From: Brachycybe producta
Lineage: Eukaryota; Arthropoda; Diplopoda; Playtdesmida; Andrognathidae
Direction: 5' to 3'
Length of the DNA stretch: 64,000 bases
Assembly: GCA_036925085.1 (NCBI GenBank)
Contig: JAUPFP010000061.1
Coordinates: forward strand, 361,001-425,000
Below are positions 39,101 through 49,443 of the stretch, piece after piece; the first letter of the stretch is position 1; each line of letters starts with the position of its first letter. Position numbers and translations under genes: made by a program. The notes beneath the pieces were generated by a model that saw nothing but the letters and a program-made list of their open reading frames with translations, was not told where the DNA came from and made no database searches.

Positions 39101-42070
39101 ACCACATGGGACATTGTTCCACTTTTTCATTGTCTACAACTTATTACATTTTTTCTTGGGACACCTGCATTCCAAGTCAACATCTCCACAACTGAACCCT
39201 TACATGAACTTTCTCAATTGGACACAATTGAAGCTGGCCGCCATCTTGGTTCGACCAGAAGTTTTCAAAAAAGTGCCAACAGAGCGATTTTTGCTCTATG
39301 TAAGTATCATTGTTGTTTCTTCTCTCCTCTTTTTGATCTTTTCTCTTTTTCTCTCTTCCAGTGGGTCTGCACTTGCATGGCCTCTGGTGGAGTTTCTCTT
39401 TTTGAGAATTCCCTCTTTCTGTATAGGATTTTTTCTCTTTTTGTGAATTTCCTATTGGTGGCTACAAAATGCCACCTGGTGGAATTTTTCTTTTGGAACA
39501 ATACCATTTTTCATCAATTGGAAGCAGCTGCACCTGCATGCTACCTGCCGGATTTTCTCTCCATCAAACTCACCATAGTTCCTCATCTGCTCTTGGCTCT
39601 TGTCTTTCAATCCAGAGCCCATCCACCAGTGAGGACCTCCAAATTCATAAATCTGAACATTTCTTCTTGTTTAGCAAGCATCACTTTTTGCTAAACAATC
39701 ATCATTTTAACCTTTCTTCACTGAATTTGATTTCATTTTCAATAAAAAATTCTGTATTGTATGGTTGCCACACTTGGGATTTTCTACACTTTTAATCAAA
39801 TTCAGCTTTCTTTATCTGCTCTTTTTGTATTAAAATTCAGCCATATTGGGCTTTTATCTTTTTGTCTGCTCTCTGTACACACTCTCTTGCTTCTTGTTCC
39901 ATGTGAATCTACAAGTGTGCGGTTACCGCATTTTTAGTTTTCACTTTTCCACTTGCTTTCCAATTTCATCCAGTGCAATCTTTGATAGTGTGGTTTGCCA
40001 ACCCTTCCGTTTCTTCATTGAGGACTTTAGAACTCTCGTGTCCTCCATATGGTTGCCATATATACCATGTATTGAGAGAAATTTCCCAAAGTCTAATAAA
40101 ACTCAATAAAGAACTCACATCTGTACACCAGTTGGGAACTACCAGAATCCACATGCCCAACTGAAGAACAACATCACAACCAATGTAACAGTTTGAAAGT
40201 CAGAATAACAGTCAGAAACTTCGGGGAACCGCAGCAGGGCACCATGGAGCAGTACTTACCCTCCGTGGTGCCCTGCTACAGTTAACGCCGGAAACAGGAC
40301 AGTGGTGTTCCCCCTTGACCAGCCAAGCCCCCATAAATATACAAAGGCCACAAGGCAAACTAAAGATAAAAGATGCAAAATGGAGGTCTTCTTGACCTCC
40401 ATCAACAGGGCAGGTCTAGTCTTCAGCCTACAACACACTGCCCAGACTTAATGGCTGACCATCAACTTCTGGGCACCATTGTAGTTCATCTTTCTTTGTT
40501 GGAAGATCTGCTGCTCCATAAGAGATCCGTATGCCTTCTTGCCCTATGGTGTCTCTGGCTTGTCTAGAGAAGGATTACTTTCATAACAGAAGACAATGCA
40601 GTTTCATATTGTAAACACTTTATTCATTCTTGGTTAGAAATAGTAAAATTACAAGAATGAACATTTAATATTAAAGGTGCGTCCACATGCCCATTATGTG
40701 ATACGGATATAGTAATCGACATAGTACAAAAGCAGAGCGAAAGAGTGGACCAAGAACAAAGAGGAGCATGGTCCTTTTATACCTTGGTATGCCTACTAGG
40801 TGTAATAGGTCCAAGTGACCTCGGTCCTCAAAGGTATTAATCCGCCACTTCAATTTAAATATAGAACAAAGGGAGGGACAGAGATGAATCCCTCTTTCCC
40901 AGGCTAGTGTTTTGTCAGAATCACGAATTACTGGGTGTTACAGACTGAAGGCAGCCCTAGTAACTGCTAACATGTCCCACCCAAGTTCTGATAGAGTTTT
41001 AGTCACGCTTTCAGAGTAAAATTATTAGGATAGTTGCTAAAGTTTATAGTTGTTTTTAGATTTTTAGTAATCATTTACAAATTTTTCTTGGAACATTTAC
41101 AGGTTGTTTTCTTTACTTCAAATAAGGCCACAAGAACGTTAGCAAATGTCACCGAGGTTTATTCGGAAGAATTAGCTAAAACGCTACAAAATGGTGAAAT
41201 CTTTTTCTATGAGTCGGGAGCAAACGTCCGCAGTGCTGTACTGGAAATAATTACTAATAATATCAATCTGAGTTTTTCACATCCTCTAATTCAAGACATA
41301 ATCCGTAAACCGAGAGACGTTAAAACAAATGCTCCTAAATATGATTTGCTTGTCATTGACGCTGTAATGAACGACTTTGCACTTCCTTTAGCTTACCGCA
41401 TGCAAATTCCCGTAGTCTACATTGCCCCAGCATTTCTAGTACTTTCTCACGCTTGGTACATGAATATACCATTCCCCGTATCGTCAGTTAGTAATGGAAT
41501 GACAAACATGCCGCTTAGAATGTCATTTGTAGACAGGACACTTAATGCATTTTTTTCATTAAGAATTTGTATCGACACGTGGCTTTTTTTGGACGTATTT
41601 GACAATCTGATAAAAGACTATATTCCCAATGTTCCCAAGCTGGTCCAATTGCTGCATAACGTGTCTTTTGTAATATCAAACGATCATCCAACTTTGGGAA
41701 GAGTTGCACCAACTATGCCCTACTATGTTCAACTCGGTGGCTTGCATTGCAAACATGCTCAGAAACTGGATGATGTAAGTTTGTGTGCCAAATTAATGAC
41801 AATTTTACAAGTGAAAACTAAATCGATATATATATAATTGACTCTAGGAATTGGAAAACTTTATGCAGAGTGCAGGAGAATACGGCGTTATATATTTCTC
41901 GCTGGGATCTTTTGCAGACGGTTCAATGATGCCAGCTGAAATGAAGCAAAAAATCGCAAAAGCATTTGCAAAATTGCCTCAAAAGATTCTATTCAAGAAT
42001 GAAGAAGTCATTGAAGAAATGCCCAAGAATGTGAAATTTATTAAATGGGCTCCACAACAGGACATTCTTG
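36200..42070 (+). CDS. UDP-glycosyltransferase 3, exons 1-3 (3' end outside window)
   Basis: Exon 1 36200-36349, exon 2 41103-41774, exon 3 41848-42070, in phases 0,0,1 and with the same exon sizes as UGT 1 and 2 (150, 672, 223 bases). Exon 1 gives a signal peptide and the His motif (SKSHRH). Exon 2 keeps the Asp (VIDAVMND, codon 41358-41360), so the catalytic pair looks intact. Exon 3 ends in WAPQQDIL at a good donor (G/GTATAATG). No exon 4 (donor signature) occurs between here and 64000. The 19.3-kb retrovirus-like element at 44072 therefore lies in its intron 3, unless the gene is truncated. A TE-filled intron 1 of 4.75 kb precedes exon 2. Confidence 0.85.
36350..37857. other. UGT 3 intron 1, left part
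   Basis: No gene. An imperfect direct repeat links about 36780-36870 (CCATCTTGGAAAATGGCTGA, then TATATTGGGAACCACAAGCC) with about 37270-37345, suggesting an old dispersed repeat. Otherwise AT-rich. Confidence 0.4.
37858..40190 (+). mobile_element. Remnant of a related LTR element: LTR plus leader
   Basis: LTR (+) from TGTAACACCCAGTGAG to about 38465, with TATA-like GGTATAAAATTACC (about 38025), dyad and AGGCCGGAAACACCATAGGG. Then follows leader-like DNA without ORFs that shares blocks with the leader of 20647-30922: GTGCCTCACGAGGCTTCGTC near 38590, and near 39205-39300 a GGCCGCCATCTTGG segment matching 29065-29140. The gag region is missing. ORFs here are shadows. Confidence 0.55.
40440..40941 (-). 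mobile_element. Diverged LTR (minus) of the same family
   Basis: Ends ACTGGGTGTTACA at 40941. It contains CCTTTTATACC (about 40772), a reduced dyad, AACACTTTATTCATTC and CCTATGGTGTCTCTGGCTTG. It faces the LTR at 37858 head to head, so the two are not the ends of one element. Confidence 0.6.
40942..41018 (-). pseudogene. Scrap of LINE reverse transcriptase
   Basis: The minus strand reads ESVTKTLSELGWDMLAVTR, aligning with NSVTKMLSELGWDSLLARR of the fragment at 32994-33620. It ends about 85 bases before UGT 3 exon 2. Confidence 0.7.
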
Positions 42071-42874
42071 GTATAATGTCGATTGTTGCTTTGTTCATTT
42101 TTATAAAAATATAATTTGCTTGTTTCAAAACGTTTCAATTTGAAAGTGTTTTAGAAACTAGAATAGTAAATGAATCGAGTAGGCCTAAAAATATTGTTTT
42201 ATTATTATTATTTTTTGTATTTAAAATAAGCTTTTTTTGTGTGTGACAAGTTTGAAATAAATGAACAGTTCTTACATTTACTGCTTTTTTAATTCAATGA
42301 ATGATAATTATCGATAATTATCGATGTTTTCAAATAGTAATAAAAAGTTTATTTTTAAACACATTTGCCTCTTTCCAGTGACAATTATAGGATTTAAAAC
42401 ACTTTCAATTTCTTCTTAAATTTCCTTTGATATATATTTTATGACCAGCGGGGGTTTTCGAACTTTGATTATTTTGTATTACAAGTGCATCACATATACT
42501 GAGCAGATTTTGCCAAACCGATTTTTGCCGATTTACTGATAATCGGCAAAAATCGGATCGGCTAACAAATGTTGACCAATTTTTGATCAATAACGCACTC
42601 AACAATTAGGTCTCCTGCTCCTCTATAAAACGGTTAACGGTGGAGGGTCAATCAATTTATTACCAACTTTATCACTAATTCATGCTTAAAAGGAAATTGT
42701 TGTCTTGCCGTTCATTGCTCTGTAAACTCTGCCAGTAAACGTCCAAAAAGGGCAAGGCTTTGGACATTTCTTTGGCCTGCTAATGATTCCCATTTTAGTT
42801 CCTGAAGCATAGGCCCTATACGATACAATGAAACTTTGAACTCCACTTTGAATCCTATAGAGTGGATTGGGGAT
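42071..42874. other. UGT 3 intron 3 start; degenerate ATCGG-type repeat
   Basis: About 42480-42730 is a second copy of the element at 18480-19745 (CCGATTTTTGCCGATTTACT, GGAGGGTCAATCAATTTATT, AAAGGAAATTGTTGTCTTGCC). The remainder is AT-rich, without a gene. Confidence 0.5.
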
Positions 42875-43436
42875 TGTAACAATGTAGAGCTCTTGTTACG
42901 GGGTTCAGGTTGTAGACTCTCGACTAGAGCGGATACCGCTGTTCGTTGAGAGTGTTGGTATTATACTACCTGAGTCCTGCTGGTGCCGGGGTCGTTCTCC
43001 TAGATATTTCATAGGTCAACGTTGCTATGGAAAAGAATTATGAAGACAGGCGAGACAGATGCAGATTGACGATGTACTTGTTTTATTATGCTCAATCATT
43101 AAACTATAATAAAATAGAGAAGGGTTACGAGTGTGGCTTGCTTTCGCCACTGGACCATTGAATGAGATTACTTCATAGTTTCGATATCAGAGAATGGACC
43201 CAGAATCTATCGAAACATGATGTTTTATACCTAGAGCCTGTGTACACCTTTCCAGGGGTACCCATGCCCTAGGGACCAAGCTTCGATGGGTATCCATCTG
43301 CCGATACCAGAACCAGGATGTGTCTTGGAGCTTTAGGATCTTCAGGAGGAAGGGATGGGACGGAAGTACGTCCCTTAGATCTCCAGGGACCCCCAGGCTA
43401 TCAGAGGGACAAAAAGGCGAAATACAGGGTGTTACA
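42875..43436 (-). mobile_element. Solo LTR with GGAT target duplication
   Basis: 562 bases between TGTAACAATGTAG and ACAGGGTGTTACA, flanked by GGAT (42871-42874 and 43437-43440). TATA word on the minus strand (+ strand TTTTATACC, about 43224), with GTGTACACCTTTCC beside it, and a poly(A)-type region near 43105. It shares its terminal bases with the 20647-30922 family but is a distinct family inside. Confidence 0.8.
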
Positions 43437-43859
43437 GGATTGCTGATAGCTGAGGATTAGATCATTCAAAAAATCAAATTCATTTTGGGCTAAACGTATT
43501 CTTAAAGTTTGTCATAATTGAAGTATTAATTTACATGATTAATTTAAATATCAAATTAGGATAATTTACAGAATAAAAACAAAATGAATCATAAAATAAA
43601 TATAAAATGTTCCTATAGTAAAGAGTAGAATAAATACACAACACATTTCAATTAAAAGATATTTCACTTAAATTATTTTTCATCTAAACAATTGCACCTA
43701 ATTGTTTTAGTGCAAATTAAGATTAAAACTTATCTTTTTAAAAAATCGAGGGAGAAAATGAATTAAATTGGACCCTAAAATAAGGGTTAAACAAGGGATT
43801 CAAGGAATCCTATAGACCTCCATTGCTTTAATATACACTTTCATATATCAAACAACCAA

Positions 43860-44067
43860 TTTTCTTTCATTGTTACATGCGTATGCAAATGTACACACGT
43901 GCGCGCATGTGTATGCACATGTACGCACAAGCCATTGCGAACCGGACCTTACCGAACCGGCCCTTACCAAACCTCGCCGAGCAAACCTTACCTAGTGAAA
44001 CCTAACCTAATCGAACCTTACCTAACCTAACTTAATGAAACCTAATCTAACATAAACTAAACTTAAT
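43860..44067. repeat. Alternating purine-pyrimidine tract and CCTAA-rich stretch
   Basis: 43870-43930 is nearly pure alternating purine/pyrimidine (TACACACGTGCGCGCATGTG), prone to Z-DNA. 43940-44060 is built of AACCTTACC and AACCTAACC units, a degenerate relative of the arthropod telomere repeat TTAGG. The retrovirus-like element inserted at its right edge. Confidence 0.6.
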
Positions 44068-45588
44068 GACCTGTTAGGTGTTGAAAAAATAAGTAAAGCA
44101 ACACCTAACAATAATTTGAAAGAGGGGCAGAAATTAGTAAAAGAGAAAATTAAAATAAAGTAAAAAGAGAAAGAGGCGGAGCTAGAAAGAGAAACAATGA
44201 AAGAGAAGTAAAAAAGAGAAGAAAAAATGAGGAAATAAAAAATGGCGGGAAAGTAGTAGTAAAAGAGGGGGTGGATAAAGTATGAATGAATCACACCCAC
44301 ACACACACACTCATAGTAAACAGAGGCAAAAAAGGGAGAGGCTGAAAAAAGTAAAAGAAACCCACCCACCCATAAGAGAATGACGAAGCAAGAAGAAAGT
44401 CAAAGAAAGGGGGGAAACAAAAAAGAAACCCACCCACACAAGTAAAAAGTAATAAAAAGTTTTTAAAGAAAACAAGAGAGGGGGGAAATAGAAAGACTAA
44501 ACCCACCCACACACACTTTAGAAGGGTGAGCCCAAATAAGTGTACCATGTTAAATAAAAACTTTTTTACAAAATTAAATGTAATTAAAGAATGAAAAGAG
44601 TGGAAAACATACTATAAAGTGTAATAGATAGATAGATGAAGTGGTTAATTAACCTGATATAATCTGATTACCTAGTGGAGTGTAAAATAAGAGAAAAGTA
44701 AAGTTGAACAATGAAAAAGTTTAAATGTGACACTTAAAGAAGAAAAACATATGGTTTATACTTCATACTCACACGGTAGAAGACCACCTGTTTTACAAAT
44801 AATTATGACGTCATTATAGAAAAAAAAATAAAAAGAAAGAAGGGATGGAAAAAGTGTAACAAGATACTTTTTACCATACACTCTCTTCAATATGCAAAAC
44901 AGCAAAGTAATAAAAAGTTTAAAAGAAAAAGTAAAGCACATAACAGGTTCTCAACACATTAAGAAAAGGGCCGTTAATAATATATAGAGTATATTGAAGA
45001 CTATAGAGAGGAAACTTATGAATGAGTATAATGAAATGAATGGAACAATATGTGAAGTCAAACATAACCCAAAAGAGGTACCGACAAGTAGCGAAAGAGT
45101 TGTATGATGTTAGGGTTCTCAACAGAGTAGGGGTAAAAGGGCCAAAATCGTATTTAAATAGAAATACATTTCGGAGGGCCTAGAAAACCAAATAAAGGAA
45201 CATTGGGAATGTTAGTCATTCAAATGAAATGTTATGAGTTGCCGAAAACTAAAACTTTCGATGAAAAGTTAAAAGGTTAACTATACTAATTCATAGAAAA
45301 TGACGGTTAGTGGAAATAACAGTATGTATCGACGATCGTAAAAAATTTATAAAAAATCCAAATTGTAATTTTACGACCGGATGCATATTAGGCAGATGTT
45401 CGTAGAAGAAGATCAAAAGCCAGTTGACCGATTGGTTATTTTAATTTTAGAAAATTAATTCTAACCAATCAGAATACTTAAAATTCATTTCTGACTAAAC
45501 AAGATGCGATGAACATCGTATTCTAGAGAGAGTCCTACATTGGAGTTCTAGAAGAGAGGACATATGTTATAGATTTAGTAAAAAGAAA

Positions 45589-45948
45589 GAAGTCATTTGG
45601 ACTTAGAATTATTTTGAATTGAGTTTGTGAAGTCATTTAGACTTAGAATTATTTTGAATTGAGTTTGTGAAGTCATTTGGATTTAGAATTATTTTGAATT
45701 GAGTTTGTGAAGTCATTTAGACTTAGAATTATTTTGAATTGAGTTTGTGAAGTCATTTGGACTTAGAATTATTTTGAATTCAGTTTGTGAAGTCATTTAG
45801 ACTTAGAATTATTTTGAATTGAGTTTGTGAAGTCATTTGGACTTAGAATTATTTTGAATTGAGTTTGTGAAGTCATTTAGACTTAGAATTATTTTGAATT
45901 GAGGTTGTGAAGTCATTTGGACTTAGAGTTGTTTTGAGTTGAGTTTGT
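45589..45948 (+). repeat. 40-base tandem repeat in the 5' LTR
   Basis: Nine copies of GAAGTCATTTGGACTTAGAA followed by TTATTTTGAATTGAGTTTGT. TTTGG and TTTAG variants alternate strictly, so the true period is 80 bases. The last copy has drifted. The 3' LTR repeats it exactly at 62661-63020. It lies just upstream of the AATAAA and may be enhancer material. Confidence 0.9.
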
Positions 45949-46070
45949 GAAGTGTTTTGAGAAATAAACCTAGGAGTTGGTTTTTCATGTAATTTGGATT
46001 TTGAGTCTGAGACCAGGAAAGTGTTTTCACGAAGCTATAATTCTCCGAAGACAACAAGAAGCCATCTAAG

Positions 46071-46076
46071 GTAAGG
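46071..46076 (+). promoter_or_regulatory. Major 5' splice donor of the element
   Basis: TCTAAG/GTAAGG matches the metazoan donor consensus closely. It lies after the AATAAA and about 200 bases before the end of the 5' LTR. Matching acceptors precede the first small ORF (TTTTCCAG/G, 48028-48029) and env (TTTATTTCAG/A, 57033-57034). Confidence 0.6.
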
Positions 46077-46282
46077 TTAACAACTCTTGTTATCTTTATT
46101 AGGCCCAGTCCAAGAAAATTAAAAAATTACTACCACTCACTGATAAACTACAAAACCCATTCCCTACATAAGCCTTCATTGGCTGGGAGGGTCGAACCCT
46201 AAACCCAATAGGTACTATTTGGCTGAAAGGGGAATCACAGAACACCACTGTGATAGCCGTGAAAACGGAAACTTACAAAAAG

Positions 46283-46300
46283 TGGCGCAGTCGACAGGAT
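46283..46300 (+). promoter_or_regulatory. Primer-binding site, tRNA-Ser type
   Basis: TGGCGCAGTCGACAGGAT, five bases inside the LTR. Its first 11 bases equal the site I recall for the Drosophila 297/17.6/ZAM group, which pairs with tRNA-Ser. The implied tRNA end is ATCCTGTCGACTGCG plus CCA. Confidence 0.85.
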
Positions 46301-48029
46301 TAGTTAAAAAATCGGTTGGGTGGTTGAATTGTTTTATTAGAAAGTTTTGTGGCAAAGCAATTGGAACATTAGTTGGGGTTTTGGGATGGCAATTTGATTT
46401 TTAGAGTGTATTTTATTGAAGTGTATTGTCTTTTTCCTATTATTTGGTTGGGCTAAATTTGGATAAATAAAATTAGTTTGAGTTCAATTGGGTTGGATTG
46501 ATTTTTTTTTTGTTTGGTGTTTAAATAATTCATTAGTTGCTTTGGTTAACAGTTGGGTTATTTTAAAGAAGTTCAGTTGAGACAATTGAGTTGTTTTGAA
46601 GCTTATATGGTCAAAGTTAATTGAAGTTATTAGATTATGTTGATTGGGATCTAAAAAGTGAATACATGAAAAAATTTTTTTTGGATTACAGAATAAATTG
46701 TGCATGCTTACCTTGTTTTAAAATTGATGAACAAAGAGGTTAAAGAAATGAGTATTGAGTGATAGACAGAGTTGGATTAATTTATGAAGTAAAACTGAGA
46801 ATAATTTGCATGTTCTAGGGAGAATTGATTTTTAGAAAGCTGATTGAGATATTTTATGAATTTTAATTGTAATTTTTTAGGGGTGAATTGGAATTGCGAT
46901 TAACATGAGAAAATTAATTGAATTTTGAGAAAAGTTAATTGATTTGCTTCATTAAGTGTGGAATATCTTATTTGTTAATGTGTGAATTGGCTAATTCAGA
47001 AAAACTAAAAAATTTTTGGGTTTGGATTAATTAGGGTTATTTGAGGAATTCAACTGATTGCTTATTTTGGAATTAATTATATCAAATAACATTTGTGGCT
47101 AAAAGATACTAGAAGATCTTTCACAACTTAAATGGGATTATTTTCAAAATTTTGAAAATTATTTGTATCTTAATGAGTTTTGAATTTTTGTGTTTAGTAT
47201 TTAATCTTTATTAAAATTGTAGAACCCTGCAAAATATTATTTTCTTGGGTTACTATAGGAGAATTATTGTTTGCAACTAAAACCTTTTTATTTTATGTAT
47301 CTAAGACTGTTTTGTTTCATTTTTACCAAAATTGTCGAGGTTTGTCTAGTACAAGAATTGGACTGGACAAACATAGAAATAGCAATCGAAGAGATTGCTT
47401 ATTTCTTTATTGCTTTATGGGCAATTAAAGCATTCTGGGGTTAAATAAAAATACTTACTGGTGAACAAAGAAATGAGCTGGAAATTGTTAGTGTATTGTT
47501 GCATAAAGTTAACTGACTTGTTCTGGTTTAGAGGATTTGATTGGGAGGAGGTAGATATTACTGCTAGAGACCTCATTTATCTTTGTGTTCATCTTATCAT
47601 GGTTAAAATACTTTGGGGTTAGAAGATAATGAAATTTGCAAGTCAATTAATGGTTTAATGAAAAAAAAAAAAATTTCTGGAAGATTCTTAGGTTTACCCA
47701 TATTGTTGTTGTGAGTGGATATGTTGAGTACATTATTATTGATTTTGATCAAGATTTTTGGGGGTCCTAAAAGAGATTAAGTGGCCTATTAAGTGCATGA
47801 TTAAATTAAGTCATATTGCCTGAGTTGTTTTGTTTCAATTGTTTTGCAAATTGTTTTTGTATTGTACTTGTTTTTAAGATTTGCTCCCAACACACATACG
47901 CACGCTCCCATACAGAATTGCATACATAATTGCGCATAAAGTAATTAATTGATTAATTAGGTAATCGATTAATGGGCCTTATTAGAGTGTTTGGGGGGAT
48001 GAAAGAATCGTAATAATGCTCTTTTCCAG
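46301..48029 (+). other. AT-rich leader, probable intron of the spliced RNAs
   Basis: 1.7 kb without a coherent ORF, T/A-rich and with many stops. It is bounded by the donor at 46071 and an acceptor at 48028-48029. The packaging signal should lie here. Confidence 0.5.
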
Positions 48030-48032
48030 GTT

Positions 48033-48464
48033 ATGGCCGAAGCACCAGAAGACCGTAAACTGAACAATTTTAAGCCAGTGTGCAGAGTTTCCCCTAGAAT
48101 TATAACGGAGGAAGAGTACCGAGAGCGACGAGAAAGATTCATCGACGAGGCGGAATTAGCGTATCACTTACTCTTGGCTAACCTAAGACCGTTGGCGGGT
48201 TACCAGTCGGTACGATTTAGCTTGCCGTCTCCGGTGAGCCCAACACCGAGTTCAATACCAAGTCCAATACCAAGTCCGATACCAAGTCCGGTACATTTTT
48301 TGGAGAGTGGAGTGGCACAATTTTATCTTCACGGAACTCCAATCTTTAACGTGAGATCGGATCTTGCTGGTTTCATCGCACCTCCTTCGTCTCCCGTGGA
48401 AAGAGAACCACCGGAGCCACAGGACGAACGATTGGCAGACGACGGATTGCCATATCACGTTTAA
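48033..48464 (+). CDS. Accessory ORF 1, Pro/Ser-repeat protein
   Basis: 143 residues beginning MAEAPEDRKL, three bases after a good splice acceptor (TTTTCCAG/GTT). The N-terminal 60 residues are charged and helical (EEEYRERRERFIDEAELAYH). Residues 68-87 are SPxP repeats encoded by 12-base units. The acidic tail ends DDGLPYHV. It lacks the Cys/His module of the ORFs that follow and shows no similarity to them. No family is recognised; codon use looks less AT-rich than in its neighbours. As first ORF on a spliced RNA it is the best translated candidate of the cassette. Confidence 0.65.
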   Translation: MAEAPEDRKLNNFKPVCRVSPRIITEEEYRERRERFIDEAELAYHLLLANLRPLAGYQSVRFSLPSPVSPTPSSIPSPIPSPIPSPVHFLESGVAQFYLHGTPIFNVRSDLAGFIAPPSSPVEREPPEPQDERLADDGLPYHV

Positions 48465-48500
48465 AGGTGATTATATATGTAAGGTTAAGAAAATTTGTTT

Positions 48501-48740
48501 ATGGATGAGTGCATGTTGCAGGACATTTGCATATTACCCTGGTGCCCATTAAGACCAGAGTGTAATATCATTGACTTGAGTGACATTGATGTTATTTTTG
48601 TATGTACTACACATTTGAGAACATTTGAGGGTGCCGAATATAATATTTGGATGAATGCTAAAGAATTAATTGTTTCCGTCCACGATTTATGGCAGATATT
48701 AGATGGATATTCCACTGATTTTGTAGGATTTGAAATATGA
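48501..48740 (+). CDS. Accessory ORF 2, CPx4C...CxxH protein, type I
   Basis: 79 residues from the ATG at 48501 (a second ATG four codons on would match its relatives' starts better). Module: LPWCPLRPEC, 13 residues, then CTTH. A helical C-terminal half follows (YNIWMNAKELIVSVHDLWQI). ORFs 7 and 9 are clear paralogues, with the same LPWCP(L/I)R start, NIIDL-type strand and EYxxWL helix. Three Cys and one His at fixed spacing suggest one bound zinc. Its stop overlaps the next start (ATGA). No known family is recognised. Confidence 0.75.
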   Translation: MDECMLQDICILPWCPLRPECNIIDLSDIDVIFVCTTHLRTFEGAEYNIWMNAKELIVSVHDLWQILDGYSTDFVGFEI

Positions 48741-49027
48741 GTTTTGTGGATGAATACGAGGTATCCTCAACCAATGATTTTGTATGCCCTTATAGTAATA
48801 TTTGTTTCAGAGCTCCAGATTTCTCAGACAATTCATATATGTGGAAGTGTATGAGCCACAATTACCTGTTTGATATTAGAGATTACCCATTTGTTGCACT
48901 AGGAAGACCTGGATCAAACAATTTAGAAGCAAGTATAGAATATAGTGAATTTTGTGAATATATTGGACAATTTATCATACATCCAAATCTGGTTGAAATC
49001 AAAAACTTTTTCAATAGCAGGAATTGA
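48737..49027 (+). CDS. Accessory ORF 3, CPx4C...CxxH protein, type II
   Basis: 96 residues, starting within the stop of ORF 2 (ATGA), an arrangement typical of coupled translation. Module: VCPYSNIC, 14 residues, then CMSH. The C-terminal part RDYPFVALGR, then YSEFCEYIGQ and a final NFFNSRN, parallels ORF 10 (RNYPEIAFGR, then LIDFNEYLSR and DFFVQRD), so these two are paralogues from opposite ends of the cassette. Confidence 0.75.
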   Translation: MSFVDEYEVSSTNDFVCPYSNICFRAPDFSDNSYMWKCMSHNYLFDIRDYPFVALGRPGSNNLEASIEYSEFCEYIGQFIIHPNLVEIKNFFNSRN

Positions 49028-49042
49028 GAAGAAGTAAAGATT

Positions 49043-49243
49043 ATGTGTAGAAAAAAATCTTTAGTAAGTATAACTTGTCCATTTAGTTTAAATTGTGTTT
49101 TTATTATAAAGAAAAGAGATAATTTGGTGAAGTGTGTTTGTCATCTTAATCATTTTCAAACTGAATACATTCAAAGTAATCGTGACTTGAAAGATAAGTT
49201 GGAAATTTTATCAGTAAAAAAGCATGAACTTAGAAGACACTAG
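49043..49243 (+). CDS. Accessory ORF 4, minimal CPx4C...CxxH protein, type III
   Basis: 66 residues: almost only the module (TCPFSLNC, 12 residues, CVCH) followed by a short charged tail (SNRDLKDKLEILSVKKHE). Overlaps ORF 5 by 20 bases. ORF 5 is its nearest relative. Confidence 0.7.
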   Translation: MCRKKSLVSITCPFSLNCVFIIKKRDNLVKCVCHLNHFQTEYIQSNRDLKDKLEILSVKKHELRRH

Positions 49244-49433
49244 TAGGAACATACCACAGTGCCCAATAGGTCCTTATTGCATTGTAAGATTTTTTCGAGA
49301 AAGTGGTCGAGTTAAGTGTTTTGTACATGATACCTGGTATCAGACAGAAAAAATCCCAGAGAAAATTATAATTAAAGAGACAAGTAATTTGAAGTTGAAG
49401 GTAATAAAGGAAGAGGAAAAGAAAGAAAGTTAA
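49224..49433 (+). CDS. Accessory ORF 5, minimal CPx4C...CxxH protein, type III
   Basis: 69 residues. Module QCPIGPYC, 12 residues, CFVH, then WYQTEKI and a Lys/Glu-rich tail ending KEEEKKES. The first module of ORF 6 (QCPIGPDC, CLTH, FWY) is very close, so ORF 6 may have arisen by fusing a second module to an ORF 5-like gene. Confidence 0.7.
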   Translation: MNLEDTSRNIPQCPIGPYCIVRFFRESGRVKCFVHDTWYQTEKIPEKIIIKETSNLKLKVIKEEEKKES

Positions 49434-49443
49434 GATATTTAGT

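Larger units (their letters stand above)
44072..46277 (+). repeat. 5' LTR
   Basis: Begins TGTTAGGTGTTG and ends ACTTACA. A 12-base perfect inverted repeat (44072-44083 with 44099-44110) sits at its very start. A 9-copy 40-base tandem repeat lies at 45589-45948. AATAAA at 45963-45968 is a likely poly(A) signal. TATTTAAATA at 45151 is a weak TATA candidate. A strong 5' splice site, TCTAAG/GTAAGG, falls at 46071. LTR ORFs on the minus strand come from purine-rich sequence. Confidence 0.9.

Noticed and set aside
39009-39795. Plus-strand ORFs of 108-216 codons in UGT 3 intron 1
   Set aside because: Phe/Ser/Leu-rich overlapping frames in a T-rich leader of a retroelement remnant; the same region in its relative at 28.6-29.3 kb is leader too.
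37858-40941. A single LTR or TIR element bounded by TGTAACACCC and GGGTGTTACA
   Set aside because: The two ends are LTR starts in opposite orientation and the interior matches a leader of only one orientation, so it is two separate remnants.
44022-45122. Minus-strand ORFs of 61-115 codons inside the LTRs
   Set aside because: They are rich in Phe, Ser and Leu because the + strand is purine-rich; no start context or motif, and the same ones repeat in the other LTR only because the LTRs match.
46283-46300. A host tRNA gene near the LTR
   Set aside because: Only the 18-base complement of a tRNA end is present, with no cloverleaf; it is the primer-binding site. No tRNA or rRNA gene was recognised anywhere in the window.
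46219-46404. 61-residue ORF crossing the LTR end and primer site
   Set aside because: It spans LTR, primer-binding site and leader, differs at the 3' LTR and has no protein features.
48495-48500. Start of accessory ORF 2 at 48495
   Set aside because: That codon is TTG; the first ATG in frame is 48501, and the relatives support a start at or just after it.
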